Shown here: positions 14,945 to 23,313 of the stretch, piece by piece
Numbering within the stretch: position 1 is the stretch's first letter
Layout: every line of letters starts with the position of its first letter
DNA from: Cyclobacteriaceae bacterium
Lineage (GTDB): Bacteria > Bacteroidota > Bacteroidia > Cytophagales > Cyclobacteriaceae
Assembly (NCBI GenBank): GCA_025455225.1
Contig: JALOMY010000008.1
Span: 1 to 23,697 of the forward strand
Reading direction: 5' to 3'
DNA: 23,697 bases
Notes under the pieces: generated by a model
Told to the model about the DNA's origin: nothing
The model's database searches: none
The model's input: only the letters and a program-made list of their open reading frames with translations
Program-made: the position numbers and the translations under genes

Positions 14945-15169
14945 ATGAAAACAACAACCTATAACCCCAGCCCGATTGAAGTTGATTTTGCAAATGCCCT
15001 ATTCATTCTGCAAAAGGAAATTCAAAAACATCTGCAGCATAATGAAATCGTGAATGTTGAAACCCGGATGAACCACGATAATCCATCCATTAAATTCAGT
15101 TTACTGGATAAAGACGGTGATCCACACGAAATTGTTATCCGGGTCATTCAGATTCCGGATAAATTTTGA
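14945..15169 (+). CDS. Small protein of unknown function
   Basis: This is a 74-residue ORF with an ATG start. The predicted protein has an N-terminal helical part (VDFANALFILQKEIQKHL) and a C-terminal beta-rich part (NPSIKFSLLDKDGDPHEIVIRVIQIPDKF). It is soluble and has no recognisable motif. The codon pattern and amino-acid mix look like those of a real gene. It lies between fabH and the S41 protease, on the same strand as both, with no obvious link to either. Confidence 0.6.
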   Translation: MKTTTYNPSPIEVDFANALFILQKEIQKHLQHNEIVNVETRMNHDNPSIKFSLLDKDGDPHEIVIRVIQIPDKF

Positions 15170-15298
15170 TACCGACTGGTTTTCAATACCCGGTAATTAT
15201 AACGAAATAACCATCCAGCCCCTCCTCTAACCAGATTTAAAGACATTAAATCCATTTTCTGATTTGTCCGTATTACCTTTACATTAGGGTGAACTTAT

Positions 15299-16948
15299 AT
15301 GAGGAGAAAACGCATAGTAATTCCGGTTGTGTTAGTCGCTTTGGTAATTGGCTTGTCTTATACCACGCCTGCCGACCGCTATTTCGAAATCGCTAAAAAC
15401 CTGGACATTTTCGCTTCCCTGTTCAAGGAAGTTAATGCCATGTATGTGGATGAGGTTAGTCCGGGCCGATTGATGAAAACCGGCATTGATGCCATGCTGG
15501 AATCCCTTGATCCCTATACCAACTACATTCCCGAAGATCAGGTTGAGGATTTCCGAACCATGAATACGGGGCAATATGGAGGCATCGGAGCCATAACCCG
15601 CGAGATTGGCAACCGCACAGTAGTATCGATGATCATGGAAGGCTTTGCTGCTGAAAAAGGCGGCTTGAAAATCGGTGATGAAATATTGAAAATAAACCAG
15701 GTTGAGTTAAGTAAAATCACACCCCAGGAGGCCGGTAACCTGATGAAAGGTGAAGTCGGTGACCCGGTAACGCTCACCGTCAAGCGGTATGGTGTTAATG
15801 AACCCATCCGTCTTGAATTTAAGCGTGAAAAAATTAAGATGAACAACGTACCCTATTTCGGTATGCTCGACAACGGAATGGGATACATCCGCCTTACCGA
15901 ATTTACTCCCGAAGCAGGCAAGAATGTTCGATCTGCGATATTACGATTGAAGGAAAAAAATCCAAAGGGAATTATTCTTGATTTACGGGGCAACCCTGGT
16001 GGATTATTAATGGAGGCTGTTAATGTCTGCAATGTATTTCTGCCTAAGGGTAAGCAAGTAGTCAGTACGAAAGGCAAAATTGTAGAACAAAATGCTTCGT
16101 ATGCCACACTGGATAATCCGTTGGATACCGAAATACCGGTGGCCGTCATTATCAACCGGGGCAGTGCATCGGCATCTGAAATTGTTGCCGGTACGTTGCA
16201 GGATTACGACCGCGCAGTTGTAATCGGAGAACGTTCCTTTGGAAAAGGATTAGTGCAGGTTCCAAGACCTTTATCTTACAATTCACAGGTAAAAATCACA
16301 ACAGCGAAATATTATACACCTACCGGCCGCTGCATTCAGGTACTGGATTATACGCATCGCAGGGAAGATGGAAGCGTAGCCTCCGTTCCGGATTCAGTAA
16401 AAAAACCATTTAAGACAGAACATGGAAGAACCGTTTATGACGGAGGGGGTATTGAACCGGATGTTCCCGTTATTCAGGAAGAGCTTCACCCGGTAACTCA
16501 GTCCCTATACATGCGGGGTTATTTATTTGATTTTGCCACGCAATATGCCTACCAGTTAAAATCCGTTCCGGATGCCAAGACATTTGCCTTATCCGACAGT
16601 GATTACGCTCAATTCATCAACTGGATGAGTGGCAAAGATTATTCATATGCGCTGGAACTGGATGAACATGTTAAACGAATTCAGGAGGAAGCGCAGGAAG
16701 AAGGTTATTATGAAGATATCCGTACCGAATTAAACCAAATCAGTAAACGGATCGAAGAAAGTAAAAAGAATGATCTTAATCTTTACAAAAGTGAAATCCG
16801 CAGAATTCTGGAACACGATATAATTTCACGCTTTCACCTGGAACAAGGCAACATTCAGGTCGGGTTCAAATACGATCAGGATTTGAAACAAGCAACGGAA
16901 GTGCTTGCTGATATGAGCCGATACAAAAAGATCCTGAACATCCTTTAA
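15299..16948 (+). CDS. S41-family carboxyl-terminal processing protease (CtpA/Prc type)
   Basis: This 549-residue envelope protease has an N-terminal membrane anchor or uncleaved signal (residues 4-22). A PDZ domain spans roughly residues 90-175 (GQYGGIGAI, GLKIGDEILKIN). The S41 core follows, with the Ser-Lys dyad S291 in NRGSASASE and K316 in SFGKGLVQ, a spacing of 25 as in known Ctp proteases. Further conserved parts are LDLRGNPGG and YYTPTGRCIQ. The C-terminal charged helical extension after about residue 390 is usual in Bacteroidota members. It cuts periplasmic substrates near their C-terminus. The alpha/beta hydrolase gene follows within 16 bases. Confidence 0.92.
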   Translation: MRRKRIVIPVVLVALVIGLSYTTPADRYFEIAKNLDIFASLFKEVNAMYVDEVSPGRLMKTGIDAMLESLDPYTNYIPEDQVEDFRTMNTGQYGGIGAITREIGNRTVVSMIMEGFAAEKGGLKIGDEILKINQVELSKITPQEAGNLMKGEVGDPVTLTVKRYGVNEPIRLEFKREKIKMNNVPYFGMLDNGMGYIRLTEFTPEAGKNVRSAILRLKEKNPKGIILDLRGNPGGLLMEAVNVCNVFLPKGKQVVSTKGKIVEQNASYATLDNPLDTEIPVAVIINRGSASASEIVAGTLQDYDRAVVIGERSFGKGLVQVPRPLSYNSQVKITTAKYYTPTGRCIQVLDYTHRREDGSVASVPDSVKKPFKTEHGRTVYDGGGIEPDVPVIQEELHPVTQSLYMRGYLFDFATQYAYQLKSVPDAKTFALSDSDYAQFINWMSGKDYSYALELDEHVKRIQEEAQEEGYYEDIRTELNQISKRIEESKKNDLNLYKSEIRRILEHDIISRFHLEQGNIQVGFKYDQDLKQATEVLADMSRYKKILNIL

Positions 16949-16964
16949 TTTACTTTTGCCTGAA

Positions 16965-17843
16965 ATGAGACTCCGTCTGATTCTTTCAGGTTGCATTGTA
17001 TTGACTTTCCTTTTTTGCTTTTACTCCTGTCTTACCTTCCGGATGACTACCCGGGAAATCAACGAGTACTTTGCCCAAAATCACATCAACGGAAGTATTC
17101 ATTCCGATACCATAAATAACCGAACCATTCATTACGTAAAAGCCGGCAATGAAGCAAAGCCACTCGTGTTCTTTGTCCATGGCTCACCGGGGTCACTGAA
17201 TGCATTCATTCACTTTCTGGATGACTCGGTTCTTTATGATAAAACGTTGATGATTACTGCCGACCGACCGGGTTTTGGTTATTCGGATTTCGGGCACGCT
17301 GAGCCCTCTATTGAAAAGCAAGCGGCTTTGCTTAAATCCACTATTGAACAATACGAATCCAACCGGCCTATTATCCTTGTTGGGCATTCACTGGGAGGTC
17401 CGGTAATTGCGCGCATGGCAATGGATTTTCCGGAACTTGCAGATGGACTAATTTTCGTAGCTGCTTCCGTAGATCCTGACCTGGAACCAAAAGAAGGCTG
17501 GTTTCGGATCCCTTTGGCCACTCCTTTATTTCGATGGTTATTGCCTCGCTCCTTCCGGGCTTCTAATGACGAAATAATTCCCTTGAAATCGGAACTGGAA
17601 AGTATGAAACCCCTGTGGGCAAAAATCAAGTGCCCGGTAATCGTAATTCAGGGAGGTAATGACTCATTCGTTCCGGAGGAAAATGCTGAATTCATCCGGA
17701 AGATGGTTACTCATTCACAGGTTGAAATCATCATTAAGAACGATATGAATCACTTTGTTCCATGGACGAATCCTGAACTGATCAGGCAATCCATTCTCAC
17801 GCTGCTTGATCAGGTATCATCCCAACCGCTTTCCGGAAACTGA
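16965..17843 (+). CDS. Membrane-anchored alpha/beta hydrolase
   Basis: This 292-residue protein is read from the ATG at 16965; the TTG at 16956 is less likely. The N-terminus is a signal or anchor segment ending in FYSC (C22), a possible but non-standard lipobox. The hydrolase fold shows the oxyanion HGSPGS (residues 72-77), the nucleophile S142 in GHSLGGP, a likely acid in VIQGGNDSFVPEEN, and the final histidine in NDMNHFVPW. The substrate cannot be told. It probably shares a transcript with the upstream protease and converges with the M28 peptidase gene, leaving only four bases between the stop codons. Confidence 0.85.
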   Translation: MRLRLILSGCIVLTFLFCFYSCLTFRMTTREINEYFAQNHINGSIHSDTINNRTIHYVKAGNEAKPLVFFVHGSPGSLNAFIHFLDDSVLYDKTLMITADRPGFGYSDFGHAEPSIEKQAALLKSTIEQYESNRPIILVGHSLGGPVIARMAMDFPELADGLIFVAASVDPDLEPKEGWFRIPLATPLFRWLLPRSFRASNDEIIPLKSELESMKPLWAKIKCPVIVIQGGNDSFVPEENAEFIRKMVTHSQVEIIIKNDMNHFVPWTNPELIRQSILTLLDQVSSQPLSGN

Positions 17844-17847
17844 AAAA

Positions 17848-19332
17848 TTATTTACCGTATAATTTTTTTGCTTCCGCTTCGAATTTATCGCCCGACTTCC
17901 ATACCGGTACCTTAGGATTGGATGAAAGAAGCACGTTGGAATATACATAGGCACGGAAGTATTTGATCAGGTAATCAAAATCAAGCGAAGACACCTCATC
18001 GGCCTGCTTGTGGTAATACTTCATGAGTTCGGCATCAAACGATTTCACTCCCGGAGAAAAGGAAATGGCTGGAACACCTTTTACAGCAAAGTAATAATTG
18101 TCGCTGCGCTCAAACAGATTCTGTTCCGGCACCGGATCTACGGTTGCTTTAAGACCAAATGCCTGGCACGCTTTGAATAAGTCACTTTCTGCCGTTGTTC
18201 GTTCCATACCGATAATGGTGGCTGCCGTTATATCGTTGTATCCGGCCCCATCGCAATTAAAATTGAATACCGTTTGCTTCATTGGGATGACCGGGTTTTC
18301 TGAATAATACTTACTTCCTAGCAAGCCCTTCTCTTCGGCTGTCCAGGCCACAAACAAAACAGAACGTTTCGGAGGATATTGGGAAAGATACTTTGCCGTT
18401 GCCAGCATACCCACAACACCAATGGCATTATCGCGGGCCCCGTTAAAAATTGAATCGGTGCCTGCTTTTGCATTTTTCTGAACGCCAACATGATCATAAT
18501 GTGCTGAGACCACGAGGTATTCATTCTTTAATTTAGGATCAGATCCTTCCAACACACCCAAAACGTTTCGTGACGGAATATCAACTTGTTTTATACCTTC
18601 AATCGCCAGGGACCCGCTCAAACTTTGCTCTTTGATTTTGGATAACGCAATGGATTCTCCTCCTTTAAGCCACAGGTGCGGAATTGAAACACCATCCGCT
18701 CCCTTGACGCGCATGGATGTATTATTTGCAAAATAATTTACTAGCGCAGCCCATGGAATCTGCGGTGAAGCAAAGATTTCAACCAGTCCTGCTGCTCCGG
18801 CTTCCTTTACATTTTTAAACTTTTCATTGGACGCATTAAAAATGGCCATCGGATTTCCTTCTGAGTCCTTACTTCCGGCCAATGCAATAACCATTTTGTC
18901 TTTTACGTTGGCCGCTTTAAGTTCATCAGCAGACCCATAACCTACATACACAACTTCACCTGACCAGGTTTGATTACCGCCTTCCAGAATCACAAAGTGC
19001 TCCTTGTAACCAAAAGATTCATCTGCCAAGGTTAATTTTCCATTGGTAGCCGGGTATACATTCTCCAGGGGAACCGTTTGAAAATAACTATTAAGACTGG
19101 GCACGGGCTTTAATCCCATTAACTTAAACTGGGCTGCTATATAGTTTGCCGCGATCTCTAATTCGGGGGAGCCTGTATTTCTACCCCGCATTTCATCTGA
19201 TGCCAGGAAAGTAAGATGGGCTTCCACTTCCTGCCGGGTAATGAGCCGGGTAATTTCAGCAACCGGATTTTTCTGGCTGAATGTGAGGTTGGAAATCAAT
19301 AAAAAGAATGCACTGACTAAAACTTTTCTCAT
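17848..19332 (-). CDS. Secreted M28-family zinc aminopeptidase
   Basis: This 494-residue protein has a signal peptide (residues 1-19, ending FSQ). A PA-type inserted domain spans about 100-245. The M28 core carries the two-zinc site: H278 and D280 in SAHYDH, bridging D301 in GARDNAIG, the base E333 and ligand E334 in TAEEKG, D361 in NCDG, and H440 in YYHKQADE. All are present, so it is probably active on N-terminal residues of peptides in the periplasm or outside the cell. It lies downstream of glnN on the same strand but is separated from it by a terminator. Confidence 0.92.
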   Translation of the reverse strand: MRKVLVSAFFLLISNLTFSQKNPVAEITRLITRQEVEAHLTFLASDEMRGRNTGSPELEIAANYIAAQFKLMGLKPVPSLNSYFQTVPLENVYPATNGKLTLADESFGYKEHFVILEGGNQTWSGEVVYVGYGSADELKAANVKDKMVIALAGSKDSEGNPMAIFNASNEKFKNVKEAGAAGLVEIFASPQIPWAALVNYFANNTSMRVKGADGVSIPHLWLKGGESIALSKIKEQSLSGSLAIEGIKQVDIPSRNVLGVLEGSDPKLKNEYLVVSAHYDHVGVQKNAKAGTDSIFNGARDNAIGVVGMLATAKYLSQYPPKRSVLFVAWTAEEKGLLGSKYYSENPVIPMKQTVFNFNCDGAGYNDITAATIIGMERTTAESDLFKACQAFGLKATVDPVPEQNLFERSDNYYFAVKGVPAISFSPGVKSFDAELMKYYHKQADEVSSLDFDYLIKYFRAYVYSNVLLSSNPKVPVWKSGDKFEAEAKKLYGK

Positions 19333-19384
19333 AACAGGTAATGATAATTGAACGATTGATTGGATGAATCTAACAGGTTACAAT

Positions 19385-19422
19385 AAAAAAAAGCGGAAAA
19401 CCCTTTCGAATTCTCCGCTTTT
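19385..19422 (-). terminator. Rho-independent terminator of glnN
   Basis: On the minus strand AAAAGCGGA (19422-19414) pairs with TCCGCTTTT (19397-19389) and runs on into more T residues. It lies 20 bases after the glnN stop and 53 bases before the M28 peptidase start, separating the two genes. Confidence 0.75.
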
Positions 19423-19441
19423 CCTAGGTTTAGGTTAATAC

Positions 19442-21604
19442 CTAACGAAGGAACAAAAGTTCCCGGTATTTTACAAGAGGCCAATCCTCATCATCCACTA
19501 AAAGTTCCAATTTATCCACGGCATCACGGATTTTATCAAAGTACTTTTCTTTGATATCATCGCAATAGGCAATGGCGCGCTTATGCGTATCGGCAATTTT
19601 ATTAATCCGCTTGCGCTCTTCAATCATTTGCCTAACACCTGTTTTGATTATATCAATTAATTCAGTGATTTCCCGGATGGTCTGAACAACGGCCTTGTTA
19701 TCAATATTCAAACCCTTCAAGCCATTGGCATTGGCAATCAGCTTATTCTGATAGACAATAGCAGTAGGTACAATATGATTCATGGCCAAATCGCCCATTA
19801 CGCGGGCTTCAATCTGAATGCGCTTGATGTAGGCCTCCAAACGAATTTCATTGCGCGCCTCCAGTTCCTTATGATCCAATACACCATGACGTTCGTATAA
19901 TTTCACAGACTTCTCGCTTAAGTAAGCATCCAAAGCGCGAGGCGTATTTTTAATGTTGCTCAATTTACGTTTAGCTGCCTCTTTTACCCAGGCATCAGAA
20001 TATCCGTCACCTTCAAAGCGGATGTCTTTAGACTCCTTTATATACTTACGCAGTACATTCACAATGGCCAGGCGCTTCTCAGTGCCCTTTTCTATTTCCT
20101 TGGTAACAGCTTCATGGAAATGAGTCAGCTGATCGGCTACGATCAGGTTCAGGGCTGTCATGGCCACACCACAGTTATCGCTGCCGCCTACAGCACGGAA
20201 TTCAAACTTATTTCCGGTAAAGGCAAAAGGAGAAGTACGGTTACGATCGGTGGCATCCAGAATGATTTCGGGAATCTGATCGATACCCAATTTCATGTAC
20301 ATATTGTCTCCCTTTTCAATCTTCACATTCCCCTTTTTCTCAAGTTCATCCAGTACGGCTGTCATTTGTGAACCAATAAACACCGACATAATAGCCGGAG
20401 GTGCTTCATTGGCCCCAAGGCGGTGATCGTTGGCTGCTGATGCAATGCTGGCGCGGAGAAGATCGGAATGTTCATGAACAGCCTTAATGGTCGTTACGAA
20501 AAAGGTTAAGAACATCAGGTTATCACGCGCACTGCTGGAAGGTGCGAATAGATTGACTCCCGTGTCGGTAATCAATGACCAGTTGTTATGCTTTCCGGTA
20601 CCATTCAATCCGGCAAAAGGCTTTTCGTGAAACAATACCTTGAGGTTATGACGCTCGGCTACTCGCCACATCACATCCATCAATAACTGATTGTGGTCAT
20701 TCGCCACGTTAACTTCTTCAAACAATGGAGCAACTTCAAACTGGCTGGGCGCCACTTCATTATGCCGGGTACGTACAGGAATTCCAAGCTTCCAGGCTTC
20801 TACCTCAAACTCCTTCATAAAATCGTAGATGCGAGAGGGAATGGATGCAAAGTAATGATCTTCCATTTGCTGACCGCGGGCCGGAGAATGGCCAAAAACC
20901 GAACGACCGGCCATAACCAGATCAGGACGGGCCATAAACAACCCTTTATCCACAACAAAGTATTCCTGCTCACATCCAAGGGAAGCAGTTACTTTTTGAA
21001 TGTCTTTATCGAACAGCTGACAGACCTGAGTAGCCGCAATATCCACTGCCTTAAGTGCTTTTAAGAGGGGTCCTTTGGCATCCAGTGTTTCACCGGTATA
21101 GGAGACAAATACAGTAGGTATACACAGTGTCTTTCCATATAAAAACATAGGGGAAGTAGGATCCCAGGCTGTATACCCTCGGGCCTCGAAGGTTGTCCGA
21201 ATTCCACCGCTTGGGAACGATGAGGCATCCGGTTCTTGCTGCACCAATTCACTTCCTTTAAAACGTTCGATACCGGCTAATGCATCAAAAAATGAGTCGT
21301 GCTTTTCAGCGGTTCCACCTGTTAGGGGCTGGAACCAATGCGTAAAGTGAGTTGCTCCTTTGCTGATTGCCCAGCTCTTTACCGCAGAAGCAACTGCATC
21401 GGCAGTTGATTCATCAATTTTTTCGTGGTTTTTAATAGCCTGGCTTACTTTTTTAAATACAGCCGGTGCCAGGGAAGCCCGCATCTGGTCGATGCTGAAT
21501 ACATTTTCCCCAAAAAAATCAGAAACCCGCGGTGATGGAAGATCCATATGCATGCGCGGGCGTTCATTCAAAAGCCTTAAAGCTTCAAATCGTAGGTGCG
21601 CCAT
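19442..21604 (-). CDS. glnN: Glutamine synthetase type III
   Basis: This 720-residue protein has the normal length for GSIII, which is much larger than GSI or GSII. It makes glutamine from glutamate, ammonia and ATP as the main route of ammonia assimilation in many Bacteroidota. Family motifs include the N-terminal GENVFSIDQM and THFTHWFQPLTGGTAEKHD, the catalytic FHEKPFAGLNGTGKHNNWS, and the ATP-site NRTSPFAFTGNKFEFRAVGGSDNC. A long helical C-terminal part follows. The upstream region has three evenly spaced GGGTTAAT repeats and a -7 element, so it is probably under dedicated, perhaps nitrogen-linked, control. Confidence 0.96.
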   Translation of the reverse strand: MAHLRFEALRLLNERPRMHMDLPSPRVSDFFGENVFSIDQMRASLAPAVFKKVSQAIKNHEKIDESTADAVASAVKSWAISKGATHFTHWFQPLTGGTAEKHDSFFDALAGIERFKGSELVQQEPDASSFPSGGIRTTFEARGYTAWDPTSPMFLYGKTLCIPTVFVSYTGETLDAKGPLLKALKAVDIAATQVCQLFDKDIQKVTASLGCEQEYFVVDKGLFMARPDLVMAGRSVFGHSPARGQQMEDHYFASIPSRIYDFMKEFEVEAWKLGIPVRTRHNEVAPSQFEVAPLFEEVNVANDHNQLLMDVMWRVAERHNLKVLFHEKPFAGLNGTGKHNNWSLITDTGVNLFAPSSSARDNLMFLTFFVTTIKAVHEHSDLLRASIASAANDHRLGANEAPPAIMSVFIGSQMTAVLDELEKKGNVKIEKGDNMYMKLGIDQIPEIILDATDRNRTSPFAFTGNKFEFRAVGGSDNCGVAMTALNLIVADQLTHFHEAVTKEIEKGTEKRLAIVNVLRKYIKESKDIRFEGDGYSDAWVKEAAKRKLSNIKNTPRALDAYLSEKSVKLYERHGVLDHKELEARNEIRLEAYIKRIQIEARVMGDLAMNHIVPTAIVYQNKLIANANGLKGLNIDNKAVVQTIREITELIDIIKTGVRQMIEERKRINKIADTHKRAIAYCDDIKEKYFDKIRDAVDKLELLVDDEDWPLVKYRELLFLR

Positions 21605-21630
21605 AGTGGTTGGTTTTAACTTTCAGGCGC

Positions 21631-21638
21631 CAAAGGTA
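21631..21638 (-). promoter_or_regulatory. Candidate -7 element of the glnN promoter
   Basis: On the minus strand TACCTTTG (21638-21631) fits the Bacteroidota -7 consensus TAnnTTTG exactly, 27 bases before the glnN start. The -33 position, 19 bases upstream, has TAAC from the palindromic repeat at 21657-21671 instead of TTTG. That suggests the repeat stands in for, or blocks, the -33 contact. Confidence 0.45.
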
Positions 21639-21655
21639 GATTAATTTTGGATATC

Positions 21656-21768
21656 GGGTTAATTTTTAACCATCAAAATAAAATTTCATCCTGATTTTTA
21701 TAAAAGTGGGTTAATTTTTTACCTGTGATCGAATAATTTAAAATAATTTCAATCGAGTGCGGGTTAAT
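21656..21768. promoter_or_regulatory. Three phased GGGTTAAT repeats upstream of glnN
   Basis: GGGTTAAT occurs at 21656-21663, 21708-21715 and 21761-21768, with spacings of 52 and 53 bases, about five helical turns. The first lies in a perfect palindrome, GGTTAA-TTT-TTAACC (21657-21671). The second is the same with one mismatch (21709-21723). The third keeps only the left half. The repeats end 52 bases before the glnN start codon. They look like operator sites placed on one face of the helix. Confidence 0.55.
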
Positions 21769-21845
21769 CGGTCGCTTAAGACCCAATCAGACCTTTGAGC
21801 AAAGACGTTTTTTTCCAGAATTGATCGTCTTAAAATGAAAAAGGC

Positions 21846-21953
21846 GGCTTTCTCAAAAGTTCACTCGCCATTCCCCGTAATTAGCATTCAAAAAGGGGAC
21901 ATCTCACTGCGTTCGATGTGACGCGGTGGATTATATTGACTTTTGAGACAGCC
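21846..21953. repeat. MITE-like element with 15-base terminal inverted repeats
   Basis: GGCTTTCTCAAAAGT (21846-21860) and the complement of 21939-21953 (GGCTGTCTCAAAAGT) differ at one base. The 108-base interval has no ORF and contains further partial dyads, such as TTCCCC with GGGGA. The GGCTGTCTCAAAA end resembles terminal repeats of some transposon families, so this may be a non-autonomous element or a decayed end pair. Together with the glnN repeats it accounts for most of the 408-base gene-free stretch 21605-22012. Confidence 0.45.
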
Positions 21954-22012
21954 TCTAATTGGCTTCGAGATGATTCAGAATTGCAGTTTGTAGTTAGTTG
22001 GAATATTTGCAA

Positions 22013-22693
22013 TTAACTGGATTTCTTCACTGATCCTCCACTGCTTGCATTGGTATTTGTTTTCATGGGATTTCCCCGGTAGCGAATGCTTGCACCGCTG
22101 CTGGCATAGGCTTCAATTTTTTGTGTGACAGATATTTTTATGTCACCTGCACTACTGGCTTCAACCCGGGCCTCCTCAGCCTCCAGGTCATAACCGTTTA
22201 TTTCACCGGCACTGCTGGCATCCATCTCAACATATTTGGCGGATCCCTTTAATTCCATATCCCCTGCACTGGATGCACTGGCATGAAGTTGCTCTACTTT
22301 TACCGTTAACTCAATGGAAGCCGCGCTTGATGTATTCAGTGAAAGTGACTTCGATTCTATGGTGCTTTCACCGTAAAAATTACCGGCTGAACTGGCCATC
22401 AGTTTTGTTATCTGAACAAAGGTGACATACACTTTTACAGTATGACTGCCCCTGTACCGGCCATCATCAAGTTGTACTTTCAACATATCACCTGAAACCT
22501 CGGTAATGACGGAGGATAATGAAATTCCGGATACTTCAACCCGAACCGATTCCTGGTTACCTTTCCGCAGATAGACATCAATACCTTGCGATACCTTGAT
22601 ACCTGTAAAAGGTTGTACTTTGCGAACTTCAGATTGTTGTGCCCAACCTGCGATGGTAGTCAGTAAAAAAAGTATATAAATAAAGTATCTCAT
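22013..22693 (-). CDS. Secreted DUF2807 (head GIN domain) beta-repeat protein
   Basis: From the ATG at 22693 this is a 226-residue protein with a signal peptide (MRYFIYILFLLTTIAGWAQ). The mature part has the DUF2807 pattern: FTGIKVSQGIDVYLRKG at the start, then repeated turns SSAGN, SSAAS, SSAGD, SSAGE, SSAGD, SSGAS and SSGGS at roughly 20-residue steps. This is a stacked beta-strand array. Members are annotated as putative auto-transporter adhesins, but the role is not established. A start nine codons upstream is in frame but would spoil the signal peptide. Confidence 0.88.
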   Translation of the reverse strand: MRYFIYILFLLTTIAGWAQQSEVRKVQPFTGIKVSQGIDVYLRKGNQESVRVEVSGISLSSVITEVSGDMLKVQLDDGRYRGSHTVKVYVTFVQITKLMASSAGNFYGESTIESKSLSLNTSSAASIELTVKVEQLHASASSAGDMELKGSAKYVEMDASSAGEINGYDLEAEEARVEASSAGDIKISVTQKIEAYASSGASIRYRGNPMKTNTNASSGGSVKKSS

Positions 22694-22765
22694 ACGCTTA
22701 TCAATTTGTCTTATAGACACATCAGTTCATTCAAGGTTGCATCAAACCCGTTAGCCGATGATTTT

Positions 22766-22796
22766 TTTGCAAGAGTACACAAACATTATAATTTTC
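22766..22796 (+). promoter_or_regulatory. Candidate Bacteroidota-type promoter of the TerB-like gene
   Basis: TTTG (22766-22769) is followed after exactly 19 bases by TAATTTTC (22789-22796), one base off the TAnnTTTG -7 consensus. Transcription would begin near 22803, upstream of the chosen start at 22847. It lies in the divergent gap between this gene and the DUF2807 gene. Confidence 0.45.
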
Positions 22797-22846
22797 GCTA
22801 TATTTCAATGATTTTAACGGATTTTCTACCAAGTCAACCAGTTACT

Positions 22847-23251
22847 ATGAACCTAAACAAGAAAAATGAACTCAACATTTTGATTAACCTGGCCAGCAGC
22901 GACAGCACTATTGGCGACCGGGAATCAAAGCTCATTCACTTAATTGGTAAAGCAAACGGAATCAGCCGGGAAGAGGTTCAGCAATTAATTGAAAATCCTC
23001 AACCCATTACCCAGCTAAGCGCCATGACAAGCGATGAAAAATTTGAACACTTGTACTACCTTATTCAGATGATGAAAATGGACGGGCAGGTATTCAAAAG
23101 TGAAATCCTGTTTTGTGAGAATATTGCAGAAAAGTTAGGCTACAAGAAATCGGTTGTAGGTGAGTTATCGGCTCATATTTACAGCGATCCTTCCATTACA
23201 TCCGATCGGGATATGCTTCGGAAAAAAGCAGAGAAATTTATTAAAAGTTAA
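22847..23251 (+). CDS. TerB-like (tellurite-resistance fold) protein
   Basis: From the ATG at 22847 this is a 134-residue all-helical protein with a TerB-like pattern: INLASSDSTIGDRESKLIHLIGKANGIS, then MKMDGQVFKSEILFCENIAEKLG. TerB-fold proteins have a conserved acidic helix pair and occur in stress and envelope-associated systems; the exact role here is unknown. No tellurite genes are nearby, so resistance should not be inferred. An in-frame ATG at 22808 would add 13 residues that look unlike the domain. Confidence 0.7.
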   Translation: MNLNKKNELNILINLASSDSTIGDRESKLIHLIGKANGISREEVQQLIENPQPITQLSAMTSDEKFEHLYYLIQMMKMDGQVFKSEILFCENIAEKLGYKKSVVGELSAHIYSDPSITSDRDMLRKKAEKFIKS

Positions 23252-23277
23252 TTCCAACCAAACCTCTACCTACAACT

Positions 23278-23313
23278 AAAGCCCGGGTTATTATTAACCG
23301 GGCTTTATTTTTT
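23278..23313. terminator. Bidirectional terminator between TerB-like and amidohydrolase genes
   Basis: AAAGCCCGG (23278-23286) pairs with CCGGGCTTT (23298-23306). A short inner stem (TTA/TAA) forms after one bulged G, and the hairpin is followed by ATTTTTT on the plus strand. It lies 26 bases after the TerB-like stop and overlaps the stop codon of the convergent amidohydrolase gene, so it can serve both. Confidence 0.7.

Noticed and set aside
21656..21768. The evenly spaced repeats considered as a small CRISPR array
   Set aside because: The repeats are only eight bases long and only three in number, with no cas gene nearby; an operator array fits better.
22847..23251. Tellurite resistance function
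   Set aside because: Only a single TerB-like fold is present with no other ter genes; the fold alone does not show resistance.
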